DNA from: JAHRAW01 sp965212085
Lineage (GTDB): Bacteria; Pseudomonadota; Gammaproteobacteria; Arenicellales; Poriferihabitantaceae
Assembly (NCBI GenBank): GCA_965212085.1
Contig: OZ243042.1
Location: 1,364,001-1,428,000, forward strand
Direction: 5' to 3'
Length of the DNA stretch: 64,000 nt
Part shown: one piece after another, positions 47,906-56,171 of the stretch
Position numbering within the stretch: the first letter of the stretch is position 1
Layout: each line of letters begins with the position of its first letter
The notes under the pieces: model-generated
Told to the model about the DNA's origin: nothing
The model's input: only the letters and a program-made list of their open reading frames with translations
Databases searched by the model: none
Translations under genes and position numbers: made by a program

Positions 47906-48811
47906 TTAGTAGGGATTAAAATATGCCAGAACACTTGTTAACCATATAAATTTTTCCTTGTTTAAGTCTTCTAGTGCATAGGGAGTTTCGGATATATCCC
48001 CGCCCAAGGATGAATTATAGTGACTTAACCATAAACGAATAAATACTTTCTCTGAAGAAGAAGCTGTTGGATAGAAGTCAGGGTTTTTTAGCTGCACAGT
48101 GTCGCTATCTTCTTCTATTTCCCATATATCTCTAAATTTTAGAACCGGAGATTTGAAAATATAATTCCATAGATTTTCAATAGCTCTGGTTTTGCTATGG
48201 TCTTTATACTCTAATTCGATTGATTGTATACAACAGTCACATAGATTAATTAAAATTTCAAGTGAGTCCGTAAAGTATTGAAAATCAATTTCCATCTTCT
48301 CGCCAATTTCGTTGGATCGTTTTCGTGGTCCAGCCTTTGTACGATAAGTTGAATTAACGGTTAGATCGTTGTGAATTAAAAGATTTCTTGATTCTTTGAT
48401 TTCTTTTAACGAATCTCCATTTTTGTTGATAAACGTGGATAAATCTATACGCATTTTCTCTGAGATTTTGGCAAGAATATTTTCCTGGCTTGTATATGAC
48501 AAATCTCTAACATATTGTTCTATGTACGAGTCAGGTATATTAACTCTATTTTCCAACAAAAGATGTTTTTCAATGGTTATCTTTTTTTCTAGAATTTGTT
48601 TTGGTATATTTCTTAAAAAAATTTTTAGTGCATGAATAAGCATAGTTTCAGTCCCAGAAACAGCCAAACAAAACAGTCCTTCTAGGAATAGTTCATTATC
48701 TTTTGGCGCATTATTGGTTATCTCAACTAATTTCTGTCGCGTACGATTAATGGGTTTTAAAAGGTCGTTCTTTACAAGAAGAATAGGGTATGTATCATTT
48801 TTTAGTGGCAT
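47906..48811 (-). CDS. HEPN-like protein of the island
   Basis: 301 residues, predicted helical and very AT-rich in codon use. Residues 138-150 read EIKESRNLLIHND, containing the Rx4H motif (Arg142, His147) that forms the active site of HEPN RNases. Flanking helices (LFLEGLFCLAVSGTETMLIHALKIFL before and a TDSLEILINLCDCCIQSIE helix after) fit a HEPN four-helix bundle. Many HEPN proteins act in toxin-antitoxin or phage defence as RNases; others are structural. No partner MNT gene is adjacent. First gene of the island on the metA side. Assignment rests on the motif and helices only. Confidence 0.55.
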   Translation of the reverse strand: MPLKNDTYPILLVKNDLLKPINRTRQKLVEITNNAPKDNELFLEGLFCLAVSGTETMLIHALKIFLRNIPKQILEKKITIEKHLLLENRVNIPDSYIEQYVRDLSYTSQENILAKISEKMRIDLSTFINKNGDSLKEIKESRNLLIHNDLTVNSTYRTKAGPRKRSNEIGEKMEIDFQYFTDSLEILINLCDCCIQSIELEYKDHSKTRAIENLWNYIFKSPVLKFRDIWEIEEDSDTVQLKNPDFYPTASSSEKVFIRLWLSHYNSSLGGDISETPYALEDLNKEKFIWLTSVLAYFNPY

Positions 48812-48857
48812 TGCTATAATCCGTAATGAAAGAGATTTGGTTGAATGATGATGGGTC

Positions 48858-48898
48858 TTAGGAAGTTAAGCACTTTTCAATAGGTGCTAACCTTCTAA
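48858..48898. repeat. Palindrome at the right border of the AT-rich island
   Basis: TTAGGAAGTTAAGCAC exact, second arm GTGCTAACCTTCTAA with small changes. It pairs with the left border copy at 43638-43679. metA begins to the right (its stop at 48910). Confidence 0.85.
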
Positions 48899-48909
48899 TA
48901 TGTCTAACT

Positions 48910-50007
48910 TTATTTACCCACCAGCAACCCAAGCGGGTCGCGCGGGTCAACGCCGTCCATGAAAACCTTGCCGCGGTCGCGGTGGGCGACCTGATAGATC
49001 AGGCCCAGCCAGTTGTTGACGATGGCCTTGCCGGTGTCGGTCCAGGTGTTGTCCACCCACTTCAAGACTTCGGCTTCGGGGAATTCCGGCAGGTTGGCAT
49101 AATCGCCGGTGCCGGCGGCGGCCAGCGCCTGTTGTTTGTAGTCGTTCAGCAAATGCTGCGCTTCGCCGTAAAAATAATTTTCCGGGAACGGCGGATAGTC
49201 GCGGATGCCTTCGATGAAACGCCCCACTTCGCGGCGGTATTCTTTCAGCAGGCTCACCGAATCGTACTCGGGATGCCCTTGGAAAAACACGAAGCGCAGG
49301 CCGTCGGGGCTGACGCCGAGGTGCAGGTTGGCCTGTTCGCCGGCGGCCAGCACCGGCAGGCCGGCTTTTTGGAACTGCTCGGTGTTGACCTCGTAGACGT
49401 GGGAATGGGGCGCATCAAAACGGGTGTTGATGTTGGCGACCAATGGATGAAGAGGATGCAGGGGATGACCTTGGGGAGTAATGCGGTTGGAATACACGCC
49501 CCAGCGTTTTTGCGGCAGCGGATAGCGCTCGAAATTCCACAACAGCTGCACGATGGCGTGGGTCGCAAGGCACGAGCACATCACCGAACACACGTTGTCG
49601 GCGGCCCAGCGCACCACCTTTTCCAGGGGCGTCCAGAACGGCTCTTGGGTAATGTCCGCCAGGGCGGGGTTGGCGCCGGAGATGATTAGCGCGTCCAGCC
49701 CCTCGCCCTTGAGTTGCTCGAAATCGCGGTAGTATTTTTCGACGTGGGCGCGGGTTTTTGCATCCCGCGGGATTTCCGCGAAGGTGAACGGGTGCACGTA
49801 AAACTGCGCGATGCGGTTGCACGAACCCACCAGGCGCAGGAACTGGCGTTCGGTGGCCTGCAACGCGGCGTCGGGCATCATGTTGAGAAAACCGATGTGC
49901 AGTTCGCGGATGTCCTGGGTTTTCGCGCGCGCCGGCGCCAGCACTTCCTGGCCTTCCCGGCGCAGGCGTTCAAAACTGGGCAGGCCGGAGTGGGCGATCA
50001 GGGGCAT
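48910..50007 (-). CDS. metA: Homoserine O-succinyltransferase
   Basis: 365 residues from the ATG at 50007 (MPLIAHSGLP); the longer frame adds an Arg-rich leader that is not expected. The class I glutamine amidotransferase-like fold has catalytic Cys146 in CSCLATH, His245 and Glu247 in GHPEYD. E. coli MetA uses Cys142, His235 and Glu237; the difference comes from small insertions such as HPLHPLHP. It activates homoserine for methionine synthesis. Whether it prefers succinyl-CoA or acetyl-CoA cannot be assigned with certainty. Downstream is the AT-rich island border. Confidence 0.92.
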   Translation of the reverse strand: MPLIAHSGLPSFERLRREGQEVLAPARAKTQDIRELHIGFLNMMPDAALQATERQFLRLVGSCNRIAQFYVHPFTFAEIPRDAKTRAHVEKYYRDFEQLKGEGLDALIISGANPALADITQEPFWTPLEKVVRWAADNVCSVMCSCLATHAIVQLLWNFERYPLPQKRWGVYSNRITPQGHPLHPLHPLVANINTRFDAPHSHVYEVNTEQFQKAGLPVLAAGEQANLHLGVSPDGLRFVFFQGHPEYDSVSLLKEYRREVGRFIEGIRDYPPFPENYFYGEAQHLLNDYKQQALAAAGTGDYANLPEFPEAEVLKWVDNTWTDTGKAIVNNWLGLIYQVAHRDRGKVFMDGVDPRDPLGLLVGK

Positions 50008-50030
50008 GTCGGGGGATGGGCGGAAACGGG

Positions 50031-50879
50031 TCAGGCGCCGCCGCCGTTGGCGGCGTCGCACACCAGTTCAATGAAGTCGGCCTCGTCTCGCAACTCGAAA
50101 ATGCGCCCGGCGTCAATGGCGTGTCCGTGGCGTTCGGCGAGGTCAAGGTAGCGGGGTTTGCGGTACGCGATCAACTTGGGAAACACCCACTGCGCGAACT
50201 CATCGGGGACGATTTCGTCGCTGGAGCGCAGGCGGTTGGTCTCCAAGAATTCGGCCAGGTGCCGTTCAAGAAACTGCTCGTCGTAATACAACGGCTTGGG
50301 GTGCCGGCGGGCGCGCTCGGTGAGCGTGTGCTCCATGTCCTCGCTGGCCCGCAGGTACAATACCAGGGTTTTGCGCGACAACCGTTTCCAACATTCCTCC
50401 TCGCCGAGTTCGCAGATGCTGCCGCCGGCGTCGTTGAGAAAATTCGGATAGCCGTAGATGTTGCGCGCCTTGACGATGAAGTCGTCCACGTCGCGCATGG
50501 CGCCCACTTCGGCGGCGCGGAACAGCCGCTGGCGGCGTTTGAATTCATCCACGCTCAGCCCGCCGAGTTCGGGGTTGCCGATCTTGCCGAGAAAGTGGGA
50601 GATGATGCGCAGGTTGTTGATGGAGATGTTGTTGCGGATGTAGATGAGGTCGCGCCGCAGCAGGTCGCGCAGGAAATCCTGCTCCATGGCCTTGCTTTTG
50701 ATGAAGTCCCGGATCGGCTCGCTGAGGTAGCGCGTGCCGATGCGGTAGTCGCCGGAGTAATGAAACCACTTGTCCCCCGGCACGACGTGGGCGAGGGTGG
50801 TCTTGCCGACCCCGGACATGCCGAGCAGCGTCACGGCCTTGTTGGGCCAGCGGCGAAATTCATCGCAGGTTTTTTTCAT
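50031..50879 (-). CDS. P-loop ATPase of unknown role
   Basis: 282 residues. Walker A GMSGVGKTTL at 20-29 opens the protein; the pattern GDKWFHYSGDYRIGTRYL follows, resembling nucleotide kinases or chromatin-type P-loop proteins. A FLNDAGGSICELGEEECW segment near 150 may carry the Walker B acidic residue. It lies 23 bases upstream of metA on the same strand. The gene pair is seen in several Gammaproteobacteria as far as I recall, but no function is assigned. Likely a kinase or small ATPase acting on a soluble substrate. Confidence 0.6.
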   Translation of the reverse strand: MKKTCDEFRRWPNKAVTLLGMSGVGKTTLAHVVPGDKWFHYSGDYRIGTRYLSEPIRDFIKSKAMEQDFLRDLLRRDLIYIRNNISINNLRIISHFLGKIGNPELGGLSVDEFKRRQRLFRAAEVGAMRDVDDFIVKARNIYGYPNFLNDAGGSICELGEEECWKRLSRKTLVLYLRASEDMEHTLTERARRHPKPLYYDEQFLERHLAEFLETNRLRSSDEIVPDEFAQWVFPKLIAYRKPRYLDLAERHGHAIDAGRIFELRDEADFIELVCDAANGGGA

Positions 50880-50951
50880 GGCGGCGGGAGCGAATGGGGG
50901 TGGCCGGGGTCAGGGGGTCAGGGTGTGAGGGCGCGGCAAAAGAGGCCAATT

Positions 50952-51761
50952 TTACAGGAACACCGCCAGCAAAATCACGCCGAGAACCACGCGGTAGATG
51001 ACGAACGGCAGCAGGCTGTGGCGCCGCAAAAAAGCCAGGAACCCGTGGATGCAGGCGAACGCCACCGTGGCCGAGACCAGGATCGCGAAAATCAGGACGT
51101 CCCAGCGCACGGTCGCGCCGTCGCCACCACCACCGAAGAGGCCGCGGGCCTGCCAGATGCCGGCCAGCGCGATCACCGGTATCGCCATCAAAAACGAAAA
51201 ACGCGCGGCGGCTTCGCGGCTCAAGCCGAGGAGTAGCCCGGCGGAGATGGTGACGCCGGAACGCGAGGCGCCCGGAATCAGCGCCAGCGCCTGGGCGCAG
51301 CCCAGCACCACGGCATCCTTCCAGCGTACTTGTTCGATGCTGCGCCGCTTCGGCCCCAGCCAGTCGGCAAGCCCCAGCAACACGCCGAACCCGAGCGTGG
51401 CCGCCGCTACGGGCAGCGGCGCGCGCAACACCCGGTTGACCGCGTCTTCGAACACTACCCCGGCCAGCCCGGTTATGGCGGTGGCGATGAGAATCGCCCA
51501 CGCCAGTTTGCTGTGGGGGGTGGCCGGGCGGCCGGCCAGGGTGCCGGCCCAGTCCGCCAGCATTTTGCGCACCTCGGCGCGAAAATAGGCGAGCACCGCC
51601 AGCAATGTGCCGACGTGCACCGCCACGTCGAAGCCAAGCCCCTGGTCGGGCCAGCCCGCCAAATGCGGCAGCAGCACCAAGTGGCCGCTGCTGGAAACCG
51701 GCAGGAACTCGGTGAGGCCCTGGAGCAGCGCCAGGCACAACGCTTGAAAATAATCGTTCAT
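50952..51761 (-). CDS. uppP: Undecaprenyl-diphosphatase
   Basis: 269 residues, all helical membrane protein. The two BacA/UppP signatures are intact: LQGLTEFLPVSSSGHL near 14-29 with the catalytic Glu and Ser, and PGASRSGVTISAGLLLGLSREAA near 165 with the Arg. It recycles undecaprenyl pyrophosphate for cell-wall synthesis and gives bacitracin resistance. It lies 10 bases after the MidA-type methyltransferase gene. Confidence 0.95.
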   Translation of the reverse strand: MNDYFQALCLALLQGLTEFLPVSSSGHLVLLPHLAGWPDQGLGFDVAVHVGTLLAVLAYFRAEVRKMLADWAGTLAGRPATPHSKLAWAILIATAITGLAGVVFEDAVNRVLRAPLPVAAATLGFGVLLGLADWLGPKRRSIEQVRWKDAVVLGCAQALALIPGASRSGVTISAGLLLGLSREAAARFSFLMAIPVIALAGIWQARGLFGGGGDGATVRWDVLIFAILVSATVAFACIHGFLAFLRRHSLLPFVIYRVVLGVILLAVFL

Positions 51762-51771
51762 GGCAAAGGTT

Positions 51772-52971
51772 TCATGGCAAAAGAGTACGATCCTGCATGG
51801 AAAATCCGCCCAGGGGGCGCGGGTAGTTTCGGCTGAAAGCGATCACCTTGAAGAGTTCGCCCATTTCATGGGGCATGGTCAGGGTTTGTATTTGCCGGGA
51901 CAGAGCCAGCGACTGCCGCAGCTGCCGCGCATCGTGCCCCGCCGCCCCGCAATCCCGGCGCTCCGCCAACAAATCCAGCGCCCCCAGCGACAGCAGGAAC
52001 GCGCCCTGGGAGGCATAGCCGGCGGTGGCCAGCGCCACCTCCCGCGCCGCCCGGGCGATGGCGGTGAAGTCAACGTGCACCGAAATGTCCTGTAGTCCGG
52101 GATAGAAAAACGGGTCGTCGTGGGCGACGTGGCGATAATGACACATCAGGGTGCCCTGGCGGCGTTGCGGGTGATAAAACTCGCGGGCCGGGAATCCGTA
52201 GTCGATCAGCAGCAGGACGCCGGTGTTTATGTTCTCGCCGAGGGAGCGAACCCAGGCTTCGGCGCGCAGCCCGATTTCACTGCGATAGCCCGGCCCCAGA
52301 TCGTATTCGCCAAGGCGCGCCTGCAACGATTCGGGCAGCGGCTCGGCGGCGGTCGCCCAACGCAACCGCTCGTCGTTAGTGTCGGTGCCATCGCTGGTAA
52401 CGCCGACGCCGAGGGCCAGCGCCTCGCCGCCGCCGCCGATTTCAAAGCGCAGCGCCGGCATCGCGTCCAGCACCTCGTTGGCCAGCGCCACGCCGTCAAA
52501 CCCGTCCGGCAGCCGCTCAAGCCAGCGCACGCGCGCGCCCAATGCACCGCAGTGGTCGGCGATGGTTTGCCGCTGGCGCGCCCGCAACGCCGCGCTGGTT
52601 TCAAGGATCAGGTAGCGGCCGGGCGGGCGTCCCAGCGCGTTCATCTCCATCAACAAGTCGGCGGCCAGCCGCCCGCTACCGGCGCCGAACTCCAGCACGT
52701 CGCCGTGGCCGATTTCCGACAACACCTCAACGCACTGCCCGGCCAGGCAGTGCGCCAGCACGCCGCCCATGAGCGGCGCGGTGATGAAGTCGCCGGCGGC
52801 GCCAAACGTGGGCCGGCCGGCGGCGTAGTAGCCCAGCCCCGGCGCGTACAACGCCTGTTCCATGAACGCATCAAACCCGATCCAGCCACGCCGGCGGGCG
52901 ATGCGGCGGCGGATGTTTGCGCTCAGGCGGGCGGAATGGCGTTGCTCTTCGGCCCCGGGTTCGGTCAGCAT
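51772..52971 (-). CDS. SAM-dependent methyltransferase, MidA/NDUFAF7 family
   Basis: 399 residues of the PF02636 family. Diagnostic segments: GWIGFDAFMEQALYAPGLGYYAAG near 30, DFITAPLMGGVLAHCLA near 65 and VLEFGAGSGRLAADLL near 92 (SAM site). In mitochondria the homologue NDUFAF7 methylates a subunit during complex I assembly; in bacteria the substrate is unknown. It is cotranscribed with uppP. Confidence 0.9.
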   Translation of the reverse strand: MLTEPGAEEQRHSARLSANIRRRIARRRGWIGFDAFMEQALYAPGLGYYAAGRPTFGAAGDFITAPLMGGVLAHCLAGQCVEVLSEIGHGDVLEFGAGSGRLAADLLMEMNALGRPPGRYLILETSAALRARQRQTIADHCGALGARVRWLERLPDGFDGVALANEVLDAMPALRFEIGGGGEALALGVGVTSDGTDTNDERLRWATAAEPLPESLQARLGEYDLGPGYRSEIGLRAEAWVRSLGENINTGVLLLIDYGFPAREFYHPQRRQGTLMCHYRHVAHDDPFFYPGLQDISVHVDFTAIARAAREVALATAGYASQGAFLLSLGALDLLAERRDCGAAGHDARQLRQSLALSRQIQTLTMPHEMGELFKVIAFSRNYPRPLGGFSMQDRTLLP

Positions 52972-53094
52972 GGTGGGAATAAAGGCGGGATAATGACAAA
53001 AGCGGTGCTAGAATAGCCGTTATAGCCTTTGAATCTTGCGGCATTTTCGGCGTTGCGGATCGCATTCCATCCAACAGGCGGACACGGATAAATC

Positions 53095-53838
53095 ATGGCC
53101 AGTTTACAGGATAAAGTCGCGCTCATCACCGGCGGTTCCCGGCGAATCGGCGCCAGCGCCGCGCGCCTGCTGCATCAGTGCGGGATGAAACTGGTGATTC
53201 ACTACCGCAGCAGCGCCGACGAAGCCGAAGCGCTGCGCGCCGAACTGTGCGACAAGCGGCCCGACTCGGTGATGCTGATCCGCGGCGACCTCACGGAAAT
53301 CGCCAAGGTCAAGAACCTGGTGCGCCAGTGCGCCGCCAAACTGGGGCGGCTGGACGCGCTGATCAACAACGCCTCGGTTTTTTTTCCGACGCCGATTCGC
53401 TCCGCCGACGAAGACCAGTGGCGGCTGATTCTGGAGACCAACCTCAAGGCGCCGTTTTTCCTGAGCCAGGCGGCGGCCCCCTACCTCAAAAAAACCCGCG
53501 GCGCCATCGTCAACATCACCGACATCTACGTCCACCGCCCGCTCCCGGAACACGCCATCTACTGCGCGTCCAAAGCCGGTTTGTGGTCCCTGACTCAATC
53601 ACTGGCCGTCGAACTCAGCCCGGAAATCCGCGTCAACGCCGTGGCGCCGGGGGCGATTATGTGGCCGGAACACGACACCGACGAACTCTCCCACCAGCGG
53701 CTGGTGTCGAAAACCCCGCTAAAAAGCATCGGCGACGCCGACGACATCGCCCGGGCGGTGAAGTTTTTGCTCACCGACGCGGGGTTTATTACCGGGCAGA
53801 TGATTAATGTGGATGGTGGGCGGACGATTGTGCCCTGA
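53095..53838 (+). CDS. Pteridine reductase-like short-chain dehydrogenase (FolM type)
   Basis: 247 residues of the SDR family. NADPH site TGGSRRIGA near 14, NNASVFF near 91, catalytic Tyr-x3-Lys in YCASKAGL near 160, and the pteridine reductase signature PEIRVNAVAPGAIMWPE near 180. It reduces dihydromonapterin or related pterins; combined with the absence of folP between ftsH and glmM it shows that folate genes are dispersed in this genome. It is separate from the following UDG-superfamily gene by a 10-base gap. Confidence 0.88.
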   Translation: MASLQDKVALITGGSRRIGASAARLLHQCGMKLVIHYRSSADEAEALRAELCDKRPDSVMLIRGDLTEIAKVKNLVRQCAAKLGRLDALINNASVFFPTPIRSADEDQWRLILETNLKAPFFLSQAAAPYLKKTRGAIVNITDIYVHRPLPEHAIYCASKAGLWSLTQSLAVELSPEIRVNAVAPGAIMWPEHDTDELSHQRLVSKTPLKSIGDADDIARAVKFLLTDAGFITGQMINVDGGRTIVP

Positions 53839-53848
53839 TAATTTGAGC

Positions 53849-54436
53849 GTGCGCGACTTCACCGCACTCTGCAAGCGCATCAAAGCCTGCGACCGCTGCA
53901 AGGCGCACTTGCCCCTCGGCCCGAACCCGGTTTTTCAGGCGCACCCAAACGCCCGCATCCTGGTGGCCGGCCAGGCCCCCGGCATCCGCGCCCACCAAAC
54001 CTCGCTGACCTTCAACGACCCCAGTGGCGAGCGCCTGCGGGACTGGATGGGAATCGGCCGGGAATGTTTCTACGACCCTTTGAAAATCGCCATCGCCCCC
54101 ATGGGTTTCTGCTATCCCGGCAGCGCCGCGCGCGGCGACTTGCCGCCGCGGCCCGAATGCGCCGCCGCGTGGCGCGAGCTGCTGCTGGCGGCGTTGCCGC
54201 GCATTGAACTGACTCTGGTCATCGGCATCTACGCCCAGCGCTACCACCTCGGCGGTACGCGCAAAGCCAGCCTCACTGAAACCGTCCGCAACTGGCGCGA
54301 ATACTGGCCGCGCTACGCGCCCCTGCCCCACCCCAGCCCGCGCAACAACGGCTGGCTGAAGAAAAATCCGTGGTTTGGTGAGGAGTTGTTACCGGAGTTG
54401 CGCCAAGCCGTTGGGGGGTTGCTCGACGATCGGTGA
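53849..54436 (+). CDS. Uracil-DNA glycosylase superfamily protein
   Basis: 195 residues from a GTG at 53849, chosen because family members begin about ten residues before the CDRCKAHLPLG motif. An ATG further upstream (53807) lies inside the SDR gene. Conserved segments: VAGQAPGIRAHQTSLTFNDPSG, IAIAPMGFCYPG and PLPHPSPRNNGWL, typical of a bacterial UDG-like family of unknown substrate. Cys9 and Cys12-type residues at the start may coordinate metal. With the UDGb-like gene at 14270 the genome has at least two UDG-superfamily proteins. No other repair gene is adjacent. Confidence 0.8.
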   Translation: MRDFTALCKRIKACDRCKAHLPLGPNPVFQAHPNARILVAGQAPGIRAHQTSLTFNDPSGERLRDWMGIGRECFYDPLKIAIAPMGFCYPGSAARGDLPPRPECAAAWRELLLAALPRIELTLVIGIYAQRYHLGGTRKASLTETVRNWREYWPRYAPLPHPSPRNNGWLKKNPWFGEELLPELRQAVGGLLDDR

Positions 54437-54462
54437 TCGGTGACAGCGTGCGGCACACGCCT

Positions 54463-55308
54463 TTATTTGGCTTTGGAAACGCGGATTCTGGCCCACGCCG
54501 AAACAAACTCAGAAATGGCGACGAGCAGAACAATGGAAAGCAGGATCGCCGCCGTTCGGTGGGTTTCAATTTGCATGACGTTGCGCTTCAAATACCAGCC
54601 CATTCCGCCGGCCCCGACAAAACCGACTACCGTGGCGGCCCGGAATGCAACGTCCCAGGTGTAGATAGCGATACCCGTAAAGGCGGTGCGGACTTGCGGA
54701 AAAACGCCATACACAAATACTTGCAGATGGCCGGCGCCGGTGGCGCGAATTGCTTCAACTTCGCCCATGTCAATGGCCTCGATTTCCTCGGAAAACAGTT
54801 TCCCGGCAAAGCCAATCGAGAACATCGTCAACGCCAGCACCCCGGGCAACATTCCAAACCCCAGGATCGTTACAAAAAGAATGGCCCAGATCATCTCATG
54901 GACTGAGCGGCAGCCCATCGTGACCATCCGGGCGAGCGGATAGATATACCGTGGGGATGGGCTGACGTTGTGGGCCGCAAACCAGCCGAGCACGATTGAA
55001 AACAGCAACCCAAACAGCGCCCCCAGGTAAGCCATTTGTATGGTTTCAACGATGGCCCCGAGGTATTCCTTCTCCACGATATATTCGAGATCGACCGGAT
55101 AATAACGGTTGGCCAGAACATCCCCGAGGCGCCCAAACATCCCCAGAATTCTATCCAGCGGGATGTTCAGATAATGCACCGAGTAGGTCAAGAACAGCAA
55201 AATACCTAACAGGACACCGTACTTGACGAGCGTCTGCGGATACTTGAAACGACTCCATTCACGGTGTGCCGAATAATTTTGAAGTTGGCCGGGCGTATTC
55301 ATTTCCAT
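54463..55308 (-). CDS. phnE: Phosphonate ABC transporter permease (PhnE-type), second copy
   Basis: 281 residues with about six membrane helices and the EAA-like loop ATGAGHLQVFVYGVFPQV near 195 that contacts the ATPase. A PhnE-specific RSVHEMIWAILFV segment is present near 133. It pairs with the permease encoded just upstream to form a heterodimeric channel. The gene is the last of phnD-phnC-phnE-phnE. The UDG gene converges on it with a 26-base gap. Substrates of this transporter class are phosphonates, phosphite or related compounds. Confidence 0.9.
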   Translation of the reverse strand: MEMNTPGQLQNYSAHREWSRFKYPQTLVKYGVLLGILLFLTYSVHYLNIPLDRILGMFGRLGDVLANRYYPVDLEYIVEKEYLGAIVETIQMAYLGALFGLLFSIVLGWFAAHNVSPSPRYIYPLARMVTMGCRSVHEMIWAILFVTILGFGMLPGVLALTMFSIGFAGKLFSEEIEAIDMGEVEAIRATGAGHLQVFVYGVFPQVRTAFTGIAIYTWDVAFRAATVVGFVGAGGMGWYLKRNVMQIETHRTAAILLSIVLLVAISEFVSAWARIRVSKAK

Positions 55309-55329
55309 TTCTCGTCCATTTCGCGCTCT

Positions 55330-56157
55330 TCAAATCAGCGCTTTGCGGGAATAGTGGGAGGTTACTTCGCCAATCAGAACCAATCCGAAGATGGCGAGTA
55401 TGACCGTGGTTACGCCGGGGTAATTGAATGTGTGCATCTGCCGGAAAAAAACCAACCCGAGGCCGCCGGCGCCGACCAGGCCAAGAACCGCGGAACGGCG
55501 GATATTGATTTCCCACTCAAAAATAACGATCCCCAGAATAACCGGTAAAACCTGGGGAAAAATCCCGTACAACATCACCTGAAGGCCATTGCCCCCCACC
55601 GCGCGAATCGCTTCGACCGGCTTGTAATCAATGTTCTCAACCGCCTCAGCCGACATTTTTGCAATAAAGCCGAGGGAACGGGCGGCAATGGCGAGAATAC
55701 CGGCAAACGCCCCCAGTCCCACGGCGGAGACAAAGATCAATGCCCAGACGATTTCATGAATGGACCGGCTGATGGTCATGGCCGCGCGCGCAACCGGATA
55801 GGCCACGGATTTTGAGGGCGTTACGTTCAATGCCCCAAACCAGATTACCGGAATACAAATGACAAGGCCCAATAGCGTGCCGATACAGGCAATCATAAAG
55901 GTCTCGATGGCCGGCCCCAGCAGGTTTGGGATGAGGGAAAAGTCCACCCCCATAAAGCGTGATATGGACTTGCCGATATCCGCCGGCGAGCCGATTCTAT
56001 CCCAGTCGGTATCATTGATGACGGTCGATTTAATGCTCCACGCGATCAAGGCGAGCAAAAACAGGTAAACCCCAAACTGAGCCCGCCGCTTTTTTTTACG
56101 GCGTTGAACGATATTTTCCACCGTCAACACCGATGGCGCCGGCGTTTCGTTTTGCAT
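55330..56157 (-). CDS. phnE: Phosphonate ABC transporter permease (PhnE-type), first copy
   Basis: 275 residues from ATG 56157, which has GGAG ten bases before it; a GTG at 56175 overlapping the phnC stop is the alternative. It has a basic leader (RRKKKRRAQF), about six helices and the EAA loop AVGGNGLQVMLYGIFPQVLP near 195, plus RSIHEIVWALIFV near 130. The two permeases share this design and are only moderately similar to each other, as in typical heterodimeric PhnE pairs. Confidence 0.9.
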   Translation of the reverse strand: MQNETPAPSVLTVENIVQRRKKKRRAQFGVYLFLLALIAWSIKSTVINDTDWDRIGSPADIGKSISRFMGVDFSLIPNLLGPAIETFMIACIGTLLGLVICIPVIWFGALNVTPSKSVAYPVARAAMTISRSIHEIVWALIFVSAVGLGAFAGILAIAARSLGFIAKMSAEAVENIDYKPVEAIRAVGGNGLQVMLYGIFPQVLPVILGIVIFEWEINIRRSAVLGLVGAGGLGLVFFRQMHTFNYPGVTTVILAIFGLVLIGEVTSHYSRKALI

Positions 56158-56171
56158 TGCGCGCCGCTCCG

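Larger units (their letters stand above)
43638..48898. other. AT-rich modular genomic island
   Basis: 5.26 kb of low-GC DNA between the MFS gene and metA, bounded by the same 16-base palindrome. All intact genes run on the minus strand. Two modules are separated by another copy of the palindrome arm at 45623-45641. Contents: two membrane proteins, a HicBA pair, TerB-DnaJ and zinc-ribbon proteins, a HEPN-like protein, and relics of two IS1595-family transposases. Confidence 0.75.

Noticed and set aside
43638..48898. Integron cassette array: all genes on one strand and 7-mers GTTAAGC and GCTTAAC fit attC core rules.
   Set aside because: The core motifs occur in the reverse order to attC within a simple hairpin with a 10-base loop, only three copies exist for eight genes, and no integron integrase is present.
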